Positions 40,001-50,231 of a stretch of 64,000 bases of DNA are shown piece by piece. The notes under the pieces were generated by a model. It ran no database searches and was not told the DNA's origin. It saw only the letters and a list, made by a program, of their open reading frames with translations. The position numbers and the translations under genes were made by a program. Origin of the DNA: Pisaster brevispinus (taxonomy: Eukaryota; Echinodermata; Asteroidea; Forcipulatida; Asteriidae). The stretch spans positions 14,106,742-14,170,741 of the forward strand of contig JAMKCF010000003.1 in assembly GCA_023634235.1 (NCBI GenBank), written 5' to 3'. Numbering within the stretch: the stretch's first letter is position 1; each line of letters starts with the position of its first letter.

Positions 40001-43000
40001 GAAAGAGCTTTCAGCTTTGAAAGAGCGAATCAATTTCACACTGCAAGGAGACGACCTTGTCTCATTTTTGTCAGCCAAAGGGTCTATGCGCTGTTGGATC
40101 CCGAACGATAAAGCCTTCCTCATGATACAAGTCAAAAACGCACGAACGTATAAAGCTTTTAGATTTATCAATTGAAGACAATCAACAGGATAGGCAGTTA
40201 CACAATGAAATTCTTTTAATGTGAAAGCTCACCGTTTTATCAAATTTCATATTAAATTACCGACCCCCCAGAGGAGTATTTCGTATGAAATATTCACTCA
40301 AAAAGTCGAGGATATTTAAAGAATTGAAAAGATGCCAGAAGTTCCTGCTAGTCGAGGCATATTCAAGGTCGAACTAGGGTTCTTTCGTTTTGACGGTACG
40401 TTGTACGTGTTAAACCGTACCACGAACACCATCCAATCGGAAGGCTGAACGACACAAGGCCTGCCTTATATTCTTTCATCAAATCGTGTGTGCTCTGAAT
40501 TCTTGTAATTTCGGCCCATTCATGAATAATGTATGCGTTATTCAAATACAGCTTTTGAGAACTTAGTGTGCGGAGCAGAGACTCTTTCAGCATCAAATAA
40601 TTCCTTCACAGGGAGTTCAACGTTGGTTTTAGAGTACACTGTACGTTACGGCATGGCTCGAGTTTTCAGTTTTCTACACCAGATCATTTTCAGTGAAGTC
40701 TGCTGTTCACATTCCACCATGAACCCATTTTTTTCCATCGCCCTTTGCTACAAAGTTTTGTCACCAATACCGCTATGTATGGATGGGGCTTTCTGTATGG
40801 CGGTGTGACGCATACGCGTTGGTACGTCTGCCGCATGCACAACTTACCGGTACTGTAGGGCCAGCCTCAACCTCGTTCCCTGTGGTCTAAAGACCTCGTC
40901 ACGCCGACCCCCCCCCCTCGAATACCTTGCTCGACGAGAGGTATGGAGGCTGGTCCAGCACTGATATCTATGCCTCTTATCACTTCCCCCGTAGAGATGT
41001 GCTAAAACAGCAACGACGATTAGCGCCCAAAGGTGACTGCTTTGCGCGCACACTGATTGTTTTAAACTTGTGAGTGCTATTATTAGTGGGGCTTAGTACG
41101 CGCCGTGTACATTCACAAAGCTGTGCAAACGTATGCGCTTGTCTACGTTGAAAAGATAGTGAACATTCGCCGTGATTGACCCCTTTGCACGATTGAGTTA
41201 ATGTTCAAAGTCCAACATCGAAAAAAGTTCACACTCATGTATCATCGCTGGTGTACAAATCTGTCTTACTGTCGTCTTACGTAAAAGCTAAGACCTATTG
41301 TTAAACTTTTCTTGCATCAGTCATCAATGAAGGCAACAGAGCCCAAAGAATTAAGGAAATAAAAAACACGGATTTCCTACTACAGCGCACCCTATGGTTC
41401 ACGCTACGGTCTGGCGCACCGTCAACTTCTTTCACGCGTGGTCATAATGTGTTTGGTTCGGGTCGAGCCACCGGACTCATTCGCCATACGATTGTAAAAT
41501 TTCCCGGCGAAAAGGTGAGGGGGACGTCTTCGGCTTGCTCTGTGATCGGGAAGCAAACCCGATTGGGAAAAGACAAAGTCGCTGTTTTGGATTTATTGAC
41601 AACGGGTGACGTTCTGGTCGCGTCCAAGACGAAGTATTCCATCATAATTACGTGTGAGAGGAGACTGCAGCCATGCCAGCGGATAAACAACGTGCCAAAT
41701 GGGCAGCTACAAAAGTCCAGTGCATGAAATGTGCCACTCTTGTACTGTGGACTACCAGTGTCTGCATCTTGTTTTTTCTGAACATGCGAGGTACATGTAT
41801 ATGGTTTATATCTATCATTTTTTTTAGGTGTTGGGTTGGTGGCCTGATGACTGGTATTGAAACTACATTTATAGCTTGCAAGATCCAACAATAGTCTGTA
41901 CCAGGGTTCTACCTCAATGTTTAAGCAACAGTTTGACCCCCCCCCAAAAAAAAAAAAAAAAAAAAAAAAAAAACCAAACAAACACCCCAACAAACACCGT
42001 TGACAGACAGTGATTTTACGATGATTTTGAAAAGGGTGGAACTTACGGAAAGCCACGTATGGCTGGAATTTGGCTCCGTTTTAAACCTACACTAATGTCA
42101 CTTTAACGCTTTTTAGAATTTTGTAAAATTTCATTTCGATAAATAATGAGTTAGTCGATCGAGATGTCATTTTTATGGGGGGTATAGCATTAGACTTTTG
42201 ATTTAAAACAACAAAGACACTTTCTAACTGCAAAGACAGTTTTGGCCAACATAAACTTTAGTTTCCAGCCCAAATGTCTGTGCGATTGCATTTCAGCACG
42301 GTTTAAACTAAATTGTTAGTCCCAAACAGCTACCGGTACAGGCTTAATTAACTAGCTCCACAACGCAATGCTTCTCATCGTAGCTTACACATTATTATTA
42401 GGTAAAACAAGTGGTCCATTTTTCACAGCAATTTGAAATGTTGCAGGCTCTGGTTTTAAATATAGTAGGCCTAAGTGTAGATGTATTTCAGCGGGTCTAC
42501 TACCCCTTGACACCAACGATTCAATACGCGGAATGTGGATGGTGGTTTATCAGATCGAGCAAAACTTCCCTGCACCTAACCTCGTAGTGCTTTGCATGAC
42601 ATGAGCAATTGGAAAGGGGGAAAAAGGGTACTACCAGTTTTCTTTTCCCATTTATGAGTCTCCTTTATTTTCTACAAACTATAGTCAGGTAATAAGAATT
42701 ATCAAGTATAACCAAGTATAAGAACTGGTTTCCGTTCTTAGTATTTTCTTTATGAAAAAACGTCCATTTTGCATTTTACTAAACTCAAAATCTCATCGTT
42801 TGGAGTGCTGTATTCAACTGACATGTTGCATGCAATTTCTGCCATTAAATGGATCCTCCCTCTCAGATCAGCAGCAGTGAAGACGCCCTTTTCCTTTGTT
42901 TTGGGGGGAATCTTTAGTCCATGACAGTAAGTTTGCTTTGCCTGTATTCTTGTACTTTGCCCAACCAGAAACTGCGCCCCATTCGTACCGAAGCCCCATT

Positions 43001-46000
43001 TTGTCACGTCGGGATGCAATGCATTTAGGCATGGACATTAACAACTCAAACAGCTTTGTCTCCGCAAAGGCTCCAAGCTACAGGCCATCTAAGAATAGGA
43101 CTACCAACGGAACGACCTTGCAACCAGCCACAATGGACAGTCTTCGATATGGTCGGATAAGTGTGAACAATTCTTTTTCCTTGGCAACAACAAAGTACAT
43201 GTATCCACCTATTGATATGGAAAAAGAAGTTCCACCACTGGACGAGGTTTTCAAAAGGACGGTAATTGTGACGGCAATCTCTTCAAACCACTTTATGGAG
43301 GCGAGGCGGATGATCAGTACGGCACAGCAACTCATGCCAAACACGAGGATTTTCGTTTACAATATGGGGCTGACGCCCAGAGCATTGCAACAAGTGAGTT
43401 TAGGGGCCTAAGAGCTACACGTGGTCATGTCTCTTGTTAAAAAGTTTGTATTCAATAAAACGCCTCAGCAAAAACACAACAACAAAAACAACAACACACA
43501 CACACAAACAAGATTGAAAAAAATAAACCAGATTAAACAAACAAACAAACACCCCAACAAACAAACAAACAAACAAACAACCAATAAAATAAAATATATA
43601 AAATACAAATTCCATTCCTAATTTCTTTTCTTTTTTGCATGTTAACGAGCAGTGTATTTGAGGCTGACTTGAAGAAAATAAAGCACAATTATGGTTAACT
43701 TAGGTACTAGGCCTTTTATTGTTAATTTAGTATAATTTTGATTCTTGATTCTTGTTTTGCCCGTTGAATAATTTTATTGATGCTCCAGATGTACCTGCGC
43801 TTTGTTTGCACATTCAAAGTCAGTAAAGATTCAGGGACAATGCTAAACAATTTTCGGTGGAAGAATTGTTAAATATGTTTTTCTTGTATACTATTTTTCT
43901 CCTGTTAGTTGTCGACGCTATGCAATGTACAAGTGCGAAGTTTTAATTTCTCCAAGTATCCCGTCCACGTAAAAAATCTTCTGAATTACGCCTGGAAGCC
44001 GCCCATCATAAAGGTATTTACAACGCCTAAACATGACAAACTGATTGATGTGAACATGTAATTAGGCACACAGTCAAAGTGTGCAATGAGAAAGATAGAT
44101 GGCTAAAGGGTATTGTAAAAATATAAACAGGTAGAATAACATGGCAATTTTTCAAAACAATTTCAAAAATGGCTGCCACTGTCTGTTATTCTACCTATAT
44201 TTGTTTTAAAGAACAAATCTGCGATGGCCCTATAGCCAAATATCTTTGTCGTGACATTCTCTGACTGTGTGCCAAATTCAAATTCTTAATCATCAAAGGC
44301 ACAGTGCTTTATCCAAGACACATTATCACAATCTAGTGGCAACAACTTGTAGCTTTCTTGTTGTTGTTTTTGGTGTTTTTGTGTGTGCCTGTCGTTAATG
44401 TGTAGTTTTACAGAAATCATAAAGTATTGCGCTATGCTTGCAGTGGTCGAATTCTTTATAAATGGAAACATTCATACATGAGTAGGCTTTATAAATAAAA
44501 CAAATGTTATATCACCAAAATTGCTGCCGGTGGGGATTGCAATAATCGGATAGCAGCCCGATTACAACCAACATTTAGGAAATAAGGAATTCTTAAAAGA
44601 AAGAAGAAAAAAGGCAAACAATGAGTGAAATGCCAACAGAAAAACCAATTTCCAAACCTTGTTACATTATTTCGGATGATAGCATGCATTTTCCCTTAGC
44701 TGTATTTTTTTGAAACTTCAAGGAATTAGCACCGGTAACTGCAGTGTCCAAGTACAACTACAAGATCAAGTTAAACTCGCATCGGGATAACTTTGGCTAC
44801 ATTACGTTTTACATGGCGTAAACGTTGGTTTAATTTCCTGTACACTCCAAACACTTCCGGGTCAGAGTTGACCCGGATCTTGGTTCCGTGTGACCTGACC
44901 CATGTCTGTGTCACTGTGACCCGGATTCTGTGTCAACATGACCCAGAAATGGGTCAAACTGACGCAGAATATGAGTTCGAATCCAGTTGTTTTACCCCTC
45001 CCAGGTCAACCTGACCCGGAAATGAACTCTGACCCGGGTGTTTGTAGAGTGTAGTGAAAAGTGATAATAAAACTTAAAGCAATTATTATGTATTTGATAG
45101 GGGAAACCCCCAAAACAAACAAACAAACAAATTTAACAAATTACTCTAAATTGTACGCAAATTAATATTTAGGTTAAACCTACTTTGGATTTTACAATTG
45201 TGTTATTGGTTACAAGCTTGTCTTTTGTTTTTATTGTAAAATGTTTAATGTGTCCAAAAACTACTTCTTAATGACTTCATTTTGAAAACATTACAAATTC
45301 ATTTAAATAATTTATCATTTTGAAATGTGTTTTTATTGGTTAAAATAATATTGTTAAATTCCCTTTCCGCATATTTGTACTTGCTCCCCACCCATTACTG
45401 TGGTTTTCATTTTGTTTCTATGCCAGGAAACCCTTTATGAATTCGGTGCAGTCTTTTGGGCGGACTCTTCGGTGAGTTTCAAGAAGAGCATCAAACTCCT
45501 AACGCGGCATCTTAAGACATTCCACGGTTTCATTCCACGGGTGGCAAATTACGCCAAAGCCGGGAAATTCTCAGTGCTTGCTTTGACCCATCCGGCCATG
45601 CTCGACTATTTGAAGGTTGACGTAGAAACATACAAGGCGGATGAAGGGTACACTCCGAAACCCCAGGGCGGCATTCTTTACTTTGTGAACAGCTCCTACA
45701 TCAACGAGAAACTCCTGCAACCGTGGGTGGACTGTGCGATGGTGTTAGATTGTATAGCTCCACATGGAAGTCAAAACCCACACAAACCGCCCGTGAAGGG
45801 TTATCACGTGCACCGCTACGACCAATCAGCTCTCGGCTTATTGATGTATAAAAATCTGAGAGGTTTGTACCATAGTGGCCATGACGCGACCAAAACCTTC
45901 AACTCTGTCATGAGAGTTAGCAATAGCGGTCGAACTAGTAAAACAGTGAATCTCAAGAGATGCCCGGAGAAAATTTAAACTAATTACTCTACATGTACGC

Positions 46001-49000
46001 AAATTAATAATATACTTTTAAATTTTTACAACTGTGCTATTGGTTACCAGATGGAAGGCCTGTGTTTTGTTTTTATTGTAACATTTTTAATGTGTAAAAA
46101 AAAACCCATCTTAATGACCATATTTTAAAACATTACAAATTAGTTAAATTTATCATTTTTAAGTAGGCTATGTTTTTATTGGTTAAAAGATAATATGTTC
46201 AATTCTTTAAACTTTGATGTAGGTCTAGATCATGTTTTTAAAGAAGTTTATGACGGGGATTTTGGAGGACACATTTTGTGAGGGCAGCTTTTTAAAATGT
46301 TGTATTCCCGGGATGTATTTATTTTATGAAGGTTTAAAGTTGAACATTTTTAGTTCTCAACGTTCCCGAAACGGCGACAATAACAACCATTTCAGACTGC
46401 TTTCCACTGCTTTAAAGAATTCGTCGCGCGTACCACGAACTGACCTAACTGACTAAAATCACACATTTTTGCAAATATGTTTTTTTACCAACATATACTC
46501 ATTTCTGTTAAAATTTTCAGCAAGTTTCAGTACCTAATATACGTAATAGTTTCGTAATTACACTAATTAGTAAAAACGACGTATCACTAGTTTTGCCATT
46601 TTCTCTATTCACAAAGTGACCTATCTAGATACGCCACTTTACCACTGGTCCTATGCGCTACAGCGCGCAGTTCAGGCGCGCGTGAGAATTTGCGTACCAC
46701 GAAGTGACCTAACTGGGGATCGGGAAGCGTATAGTATTTTCACAAAGTGACCTATCTCGATAGGTCTCTATTACGCATTGGTTTGTACACAGCGCTCTGC
46801 GGGCAAAACTCGAATGTTCATTTTCACGAAGTGACCTATTTGTTTAGGAATTAATTACTTATTAAAATAGTTGCGGGGATGAAAACACATTGATAGTTCT
46901 GTATGTATAAAGTATTCAGTTTTACTTTCGTCTTAAAAAAATAAAATAAAAATAGTAAGCAGACTCCGAAACAGCAGTTTGAAAAACAGTGCAACTTCAA
47001 TCGTGATTTTTTCCGAACACGTTTTTTTTTTACTGTGAACAAGCTAGGTCACTGCGTGGTACGAGCGACGAATTTATGAAAGACACGCTTGCGCCAATTT
47101 TATTTTTGTATGAACATTTTTTTTTAATGAAATTGTTCTTTCCAGTTCTAAAACGCTGTTTTAAAACGTTGCTTCATGACGTGATTTTGCTGTCAAATCT
47201 AAATGTTTTACAACTCCCTGCATGCAGGACACCATCGGAATTTACGCGCGCACTTACCAACGCACGCACCCTTATTGCAGTTACGGGGTATCTCCATTGT
47301 TGTTCTATATTATTATTCCCCTTTCTGAAGAAATTCTCTGTGGGGTACCGCTAGAACAAAGACAACCTTGTGGGTAGCATTGTTCCATTCCTAAAAGTAC
47401 CCCGTGTGTATGGGCACTGATTCGAACAGTATGTTTTATCGGGTGGTTTTATAACAAGAGATGTTGGGGTAGACATAATCCCTTTCACCCAAGGCGCAAT
47501 TTCATGGCTCTGGCGTGGAATTCTGCGCTTAAAGAGCCTTGTAAAATGATGCCATAGAACTGTAAATCACATAAATCACATATGAGCTGTATAAGCGCAA
47601 AATTCTGCAGCAAGCAGAGCCATGAAACTTTGGCCCTCTGTGGCCAATTTCATAGCGCTGCTTGATAAACGGTAAGCACAATTTCGTGCTTACTATAGCA
47701 GAAAAAATGTGCTTAAGCGTAAGCGTATTTCACAGGTTAGCAAGACAATTAGGAGGCCAGCTTGCGCATTCACCATGATTTTGCATTGCCGTTCATTAAT
47801 TTTCATGCAGTAAGCACCGGAATGTTAGGATGCCTTTTCGTGTGCTTACGGTAAGCAGCGCTATGAAATGGAAACTCGCACAGTAAGCACAAAATCAGCC
47901 GTTGGGCAACTGTACGAAAATTTGTCCCTGATACAGACCCCCCTGCACAACGCGGACCGCATCTCTGCAATTGCGCGTCAACCATTCCCGCCATCTTTCG
48001 GAGTCCATTCCTTTGTGTACATTTTGACTCCCAAAATGGCGGACAGGATATGCGCGTATAGAGGATGCACTGCGCCTTGTGCAACGGGACGTTATACCTT
48101 TTAGACCAAACAGAACACATTCCAAACCATCAAGCTATGCCATCTGGACTACATGATTTTAGCCATGATTGGCCATTAGAGTTATACATTATTTTAGGTA
48201 TGCCTATGTGCAGTTTTGTAGTCGAGTCACCTGTGTCGAGTCCGAGTCCGAGTCACGAGTCATTAGGTCCGAGTCCGAGTCCGAGTCCCGAGTCACTTGG
48301 TCCGAGTCCGAGTCACGAGTCACTTGGTCCGAGTCCGAGTCACGAGTCACTTGTTTAAATATTGATGGCAAACCAAATGTTGTAAAATAAGCATTGGAAA
48401 TGACAAAATAAAACACATTTAATTTAAACAAAGTTCTGTACCTGCAGTTACAATTTTATTTGAGGTTTAACTCCTTGCCCCTTATCCAGAATATCTTTTA
48501 AGGATTTAAAATGATTTTTTTTCTCTTCAAAATAACCAATTATGTACTGATTTATTTATTTCAGAAAGGTTAATAGCCAACAAATTTAAAGAAACTTTCT
48601 CTAAACCATAAACCTTGTTGGCTACCTACCTTTCTGAAATAAATAAATCAGTATATAATTGGTTATTTTGAAGAGAAAAAAATCATTTTAATGCTTAAAT
48701 TCTTAAAAACTTAATCCTTAAGACACTGGACACCTTTGGTAGTTGTCAAAGAAACGATACGGGGCGGAACGGCGGATGCCATGATTAAAAAAGTTTCCTG
48801 ACCAAGTTTCGCGTGTGCGTGTTGACCATGTGTGGAAACTGGTGCAAATAACACGTAGCCATCACAGTGCAATAATGCAAGCAGTGTTTTACAGGTACCA
48901 GACATGCCATTTCCCTGGTAATTTGCACAATTGCTTCACGCAAGCAGTGGCTATGGTGCTAACGTTGACAGATAACCAGCATTAATATTGGTGTCGTGCA

Positions 49001-50231
49001 TCTCAGTGATTTATTGTGCGTATTGAACATACGAATCGAACATATACGCGCTGTATGTACAGTGCCATCTACTACACAATACTACTACAATAATCACGAA
49101 CACTATTACTCGCAACACCATACTACAGTGTACTTCTTGTGCTAAGACGTTAATATTCCTCCATCCATGTGCACTCCGGGAATGACAATCGGATCATCGG
49201 AATCGTTTTTAATATTGAAAAAAAAGGTATTGTTTGTGAAAATACGTGACTCGCAAGTCACAAGTCCTCGGGGACAAGTCCGAGTCACGATAGTCGAGTC
49301 CGAGTCCGAGTCCGAGTCTTTTGCAGACGTGACTCGAGTCAAGTCCGAGTCACCGAAATTGGGACTCGAGACGGACTCGAGTCCGAGTCCTGGACTCGAG
49401 TCATACAACACTGCCTATGTGTAGGTTTACGACGACACCTTGAATAAAACAAAAAAATCGAAGTCTCGCGAGTATTCGAACTTCCGGCACCAAGTTTGTC
49501 CCAACGAGTGCGCGACTCTGTTTCTTCAAATACTTTAGTTTAACATAGTTTATGGCCACAAGCAATTATTTTTATATTATTGGGAAAGTAAAATTTGGCG
49601 ATGAAACATTTTCAAGTAAGATCAATTTAACAAATCAACGAAGGAATACCAATAAGATTTGACGTTCCCTTGCAGCTGTTGCAATGACTGGCAAAAACAA
49701 ATGACTATTTCATCATCTGAAAATCTTACAAATTTTGCAGCGCGAAATATTTCGATTTGAATTACTGTCATGTGTAAAAAAGCTATCTCAACCATCGAAA
49801 GAAAGAAATCATTAACAAAACAATTATGACATGTTCAAAGGGTTGGCCTTAGGGTGTGTATGGTGTGATATATAAACTGAACATTTTGAGTGGAAATTGA
49901 TTCAAAATAACTGAACTACAAAAAAACGATGAAGATGTTATTTATCTTTTAAGAACATTTCTAGAACTTGTAACAGCAGGTGTGGTCTTACCGCTGTGTC
50001 TTTGGGTAGCATGACGAGCTCGAATCCTGGTAGCACATCGCGATTGGCGTTGATATCTCGCACGGCTAGCCGACTTGCGAGCAAGAGGGCCTCGCCCCCG
50101 GCCCAAGCCCCGGTCATTGGAAACAGCCCAAGAAGGTACAGCTTGGTGTCGTTTGACGCACTCTCACACGGGCAGACGACTGTGATGCCGACACCCACCA
50201 TCACCACCACACACGCAACCAGTTTGAACAT
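22010..50231 (-). CDS. GABBR2: GABA-B-type metabotropic receptor (GABBR2-like), complete, 18 coding exons
   Basis: Exons on minus: 50231..49992, 39581..39441, 38799..38629, 35188..35087, 34144..34030, 32534..32386, 31878..31725, 29880..29786, 29468..29444, 28522..28430, 27852..27702, 25896..25764, 24858..24751, 24282..24160, 23649..23466, 23085..22937, 22486..22322 and 22066..22010. They total 2355 nt, all in phase, giving 784 residues. A signal peptide (MFKLVACVVVMVGVGITV) is followed by a class C ligand-binding lobe: LFPMTGAWAGGEALLLA; MILGGGCSTATEPTA; WNLVQISFTSTSPKLSQ; YPRFFR; AGIEILGAESFVDNP; ARIIIGGFYSNMARRVFCAA; YVWILPGWLEKNWW. Seven membrane segments (about 443-710) include VIKMSSPNINNLMLIGG, FGSMFSKTWRVHKIF and AWETRTVSIKALNDSK, closest to GABBR2. 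A coiled coil (about 735-765) and a short tail end it. An upstream in-frame ATG (50333) would only add residues before the signal peptide. GB1 or GB2 role and ligand are uncertain, since the GGGCS and SFTSTSP stretches mix features of both subunits. Confidence 0.93.
23822..23965. mobile_element. Diverged MITE of the TCAATTTCATGAAG family
   Basis: Starts GGGCTCAATTTCAGAAAGAG, contains GCAAAGTGTGATGTCACAAT and ends near GTGCTTCGTGGA. It resembles 51026-51178 and the insertion at 25190-25340. It lies in a GABA-B receptor intron. Confidence 0.6.
24345..24665. repeat. Interspersed repeat related to 2586-3300
   Basis: Shares GTATCCA.ACTTT.TGT, GAAAGTTTAAGCT.AATCGGTCAT, then ACTATAGCA.TT and ACCAATGTTGT words, in the same order as the copy in the carboxypeptidase intron. 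Confidence 0.6.
25104..25545 (+). mobile_element. Second SINE copy, interrupted by a MITE
   Basis: A tRNA-like head (GTCGTGG, GTTCTGATGGCTGAATCG, B box GGATCGATTCCC) is followed by CCCTTGATCAAG. It is then broken, and resumes with ACCCTTAACCATAATTGTTTCCC and the SINE body. The A-box half of the head carries a deletion relative to the copy at 3811. Confidence 0.7.
25190..25340. mobile_element. MITE nested in SINE
   Basis: The ends are inverted (GGATTTCACAAAGC and GCTCTTTGTGAAATC). The interior has CTTAAGATGAGTTGTCAATA and TTGTGACATCACTCTTTGC, like 23822 and 51026. It splits the SINE at 25104-25545, so it is the younger of the two. Confidence 0.7.
26147..26283. mobile_element. MITE of the GGGCCCAATTTCATAG family
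   Basis: From ACCCAATTTCATAGACAAC to CTCTATGAAAACTGGGCCC, with interior TAAGGTTACCAG words shared (inverted) with 10165-10340. It lies in a GABA-B receptor intron. Confidence 0.65.
28718..28862. mobile_element. Diverged GGCCGTGT hairpin element with CGGCTA microsatellite
   Basis: One arm carries GGCCGTGTTGGTGACGACGG, then (CGGCTA)n. The other is GTCGTAGCCGTAGTTGTAGC. It resembles the palindromic MITEs at 3344 and 5628, with a hexamer expansion in the left arm. A further relative seems to lie at 63874-63960. Confidence 0.55.
30322..30376. repeat. Short hairpin, 21-bp arms
   Basis: CATCATACAAAACTAGTTAT pairs with ATAATTAGTTTTGTATGATG across a loop of about 9 bp, with one mismatch. It may be a mini-MITE; no target duplication was judged. 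Confidence 0.6.
30535..31180 (+). repeat. Three tandem units of about 210 bp
   Basis: The anchor TTATTAATTGAAATTGTATC occurs at about 30556, 30771 and 30980. Each unit also has CTTATCTTTTTG..TTCAATGCC and ATGATGGAGTTGGACTG. It lies in the GABA-B receptor intron between exons 29880..29786 and 31878..31725. Confidence 0.85.
31185..31480. repeat. GACCCGG-rich element with 23-bp tandem repeat
   Basis: Rich in GACCCGG/CCGGGTC words. It ends in about four tandem copies of a 23-bp unit (GAGTCAATACTGACCCGGAA). It is related to the TIR element at 44841-45053, which shares TGACCC.GAAATGGGTCA. Confidence 0.75.
34341..34773. mobile_element. 433-bp TIR element made of nested CCCAACTATAGTTGGG palindromes
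   Basis: About 70-bp inverted ends. Each contains two GTCCCAACTATAGTTGGGA-type palindromes and a central CAACTTGAGTGTTA word. The internal 290 bp is unique. A related word occurs at 28661-28692. It lies in a GABA-B receptor intron. Confidence 0.75.
35651..35836. mobile_element. MITE with CCTTTATCATG ends, copy 1
   Basis: Begins ATACCTTTATCATGCTG and ends TATAATAAAGGTCTAT. It pairs with the copy at 37702-37881 in ends and in the GGTCATGTTCCCT/GGGAACATGAC word. Confidence 0.6.
37702..37881. mobile_element. MITE with AATAGACCTTTATC ends, copy 2
   Basis: The ends are AATAGACCTTTATCATGGTG and its near reverse complement CACGATAAAGGTCTATT, about 180 bp, with no coding content. It lies between GABA-B receptor exons at 35.1 and 38.6 kb. 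Confidence 0.75.
41673..45978 (+). CDS. DUF1647-family type II membrane protein, complete, four exons
   Basis: Exons 41673..41790, 42969..43393, 43909..44013 and 45427..45978 join in phase (1, 0, 0) to give 399 residues. Exon 1 encodes a basic N-terminus (MPADKQRAKWAATK) and a hydrophobic anchor (CATLVLWTTSVCILFFL), the layout of a Golgi-type signal anchor. Exon 2 is a Ser/Thr/Asn-rich stem followed by RTVIVTAISSNHFMEARRMI and RIFVYNMGLTPRAL. Exon 3 has FNFSKYPVHVKNLLNYAWKP. Exon 4 has FGAVFWADSSVSFK, VDCAMVLDCIAPHGSQ and HRYDQSALGLLMYKNL. These are the conserved blocks of DUF1647 proteins, known from nematodes and other invertebrates. The fold looks glycosyltransferase-like, but function is unproven. 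The gene lies wholly inside intron 1 of the GABA-B receptor gene, on the opposite strand. Confidence 0.9.
44841..45053. mobile_element. 213-bp TIR element rich in GGGTCA/TGACCC
   Basis: The ends are TACACTCCAAACAC and GTGTTTGTAGAGTGTA, each followed inward by CCGGGTCAGAGTT. The interior repeats TGACCCGGA and GTCAACCTGACC. It sits in DUF1647 intron 3. Related sequence is at 31185-31480. Confidence 0.75.
45115..46215 (+). repeat. Direct repeat of about 245 bp flanking the last DUF1647 exon
   Basis: The copy at about 45123-45368 (intron 3) matches that at about 45970-46212 (from the stop codon into the 3' UTR). Shared words in the same order are AATTACTCTA, TACGCAAATTAAT, TATTGGTTAC, TGTTTTTATTGTAA, AACATTACAAATT and GTTTTTATTGGTTAAAA. 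Divergence is moderate, with indels. Confidence 0.8.
46418..47073. mobile_element. 650-bp TIR element with GTACCACGAAGTGACCTA repeats
   Basis: The ends are ATTCGTCGCGCGTACCACG and CGTGGTACGAGCGACGAAT. The motif ACGAAGTGACCTA or ACAAAGTGACCTA recurs near 46430, 46614, 46700, 46743 and 46828 as subterminal repeats. No transposase is present. It lies in GABA-B receptor intron 1, just downstream of the DUF1647 gene. Confidence 0.8.
47638..47929. mobile_element. GGCCAATTTCATAGCGCTGC MITE-family member
   Basis: Shares its start, AAGCGTAAGCGTATTTCACA, TTAGCAAGACAATTAGG and CAGCGCTATGAAATGGA words with 11219-11497. The preceding 47493-47634 stretch (GCGCAATTTCATGGCTC to GAGCCATGAAACTTTGG) is another short inverted-end element. 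Confidence 0.7.
48219..48357 (+). repeat. CGAGTC microsatellite, first block
   Basis: Repeats of GTCCGAGTC with CACGAGTCACTTG spacers. It is matched by a second block at 49240-49420 in the same orientation. Confidence 0.9.
48506..48690. mobile_element. Hairpin MITE, arms of about 70 bp
   Basis: AAATGATTTTTTTTCTCTTC through TTCAGAAAGGT pairs almost perfectly with the reverse complement ending at 48690. It continues less well into GCCAACAA/TTGTTGGC. The loop is about 35 bp. It lies between the two CGAGTC blocks. Confidence 0.8.
49240..49420 (+). repeat. CGAGTC microsatellite, second block
   Basis: GACTCGCAAGTC followed by repeated CCGAGTCCGAGT and GACTCGAGTC words. It is the partner of 48219-48357. 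Confidence 0.85.

Noticed and set aside
41442..42056. 204-codon minus-strand open frame
   Set aside because: It runs through a poly-T/poly-A tract and across exon 1 of the plus-strand DUF1647 gene, with no recognisable motif.
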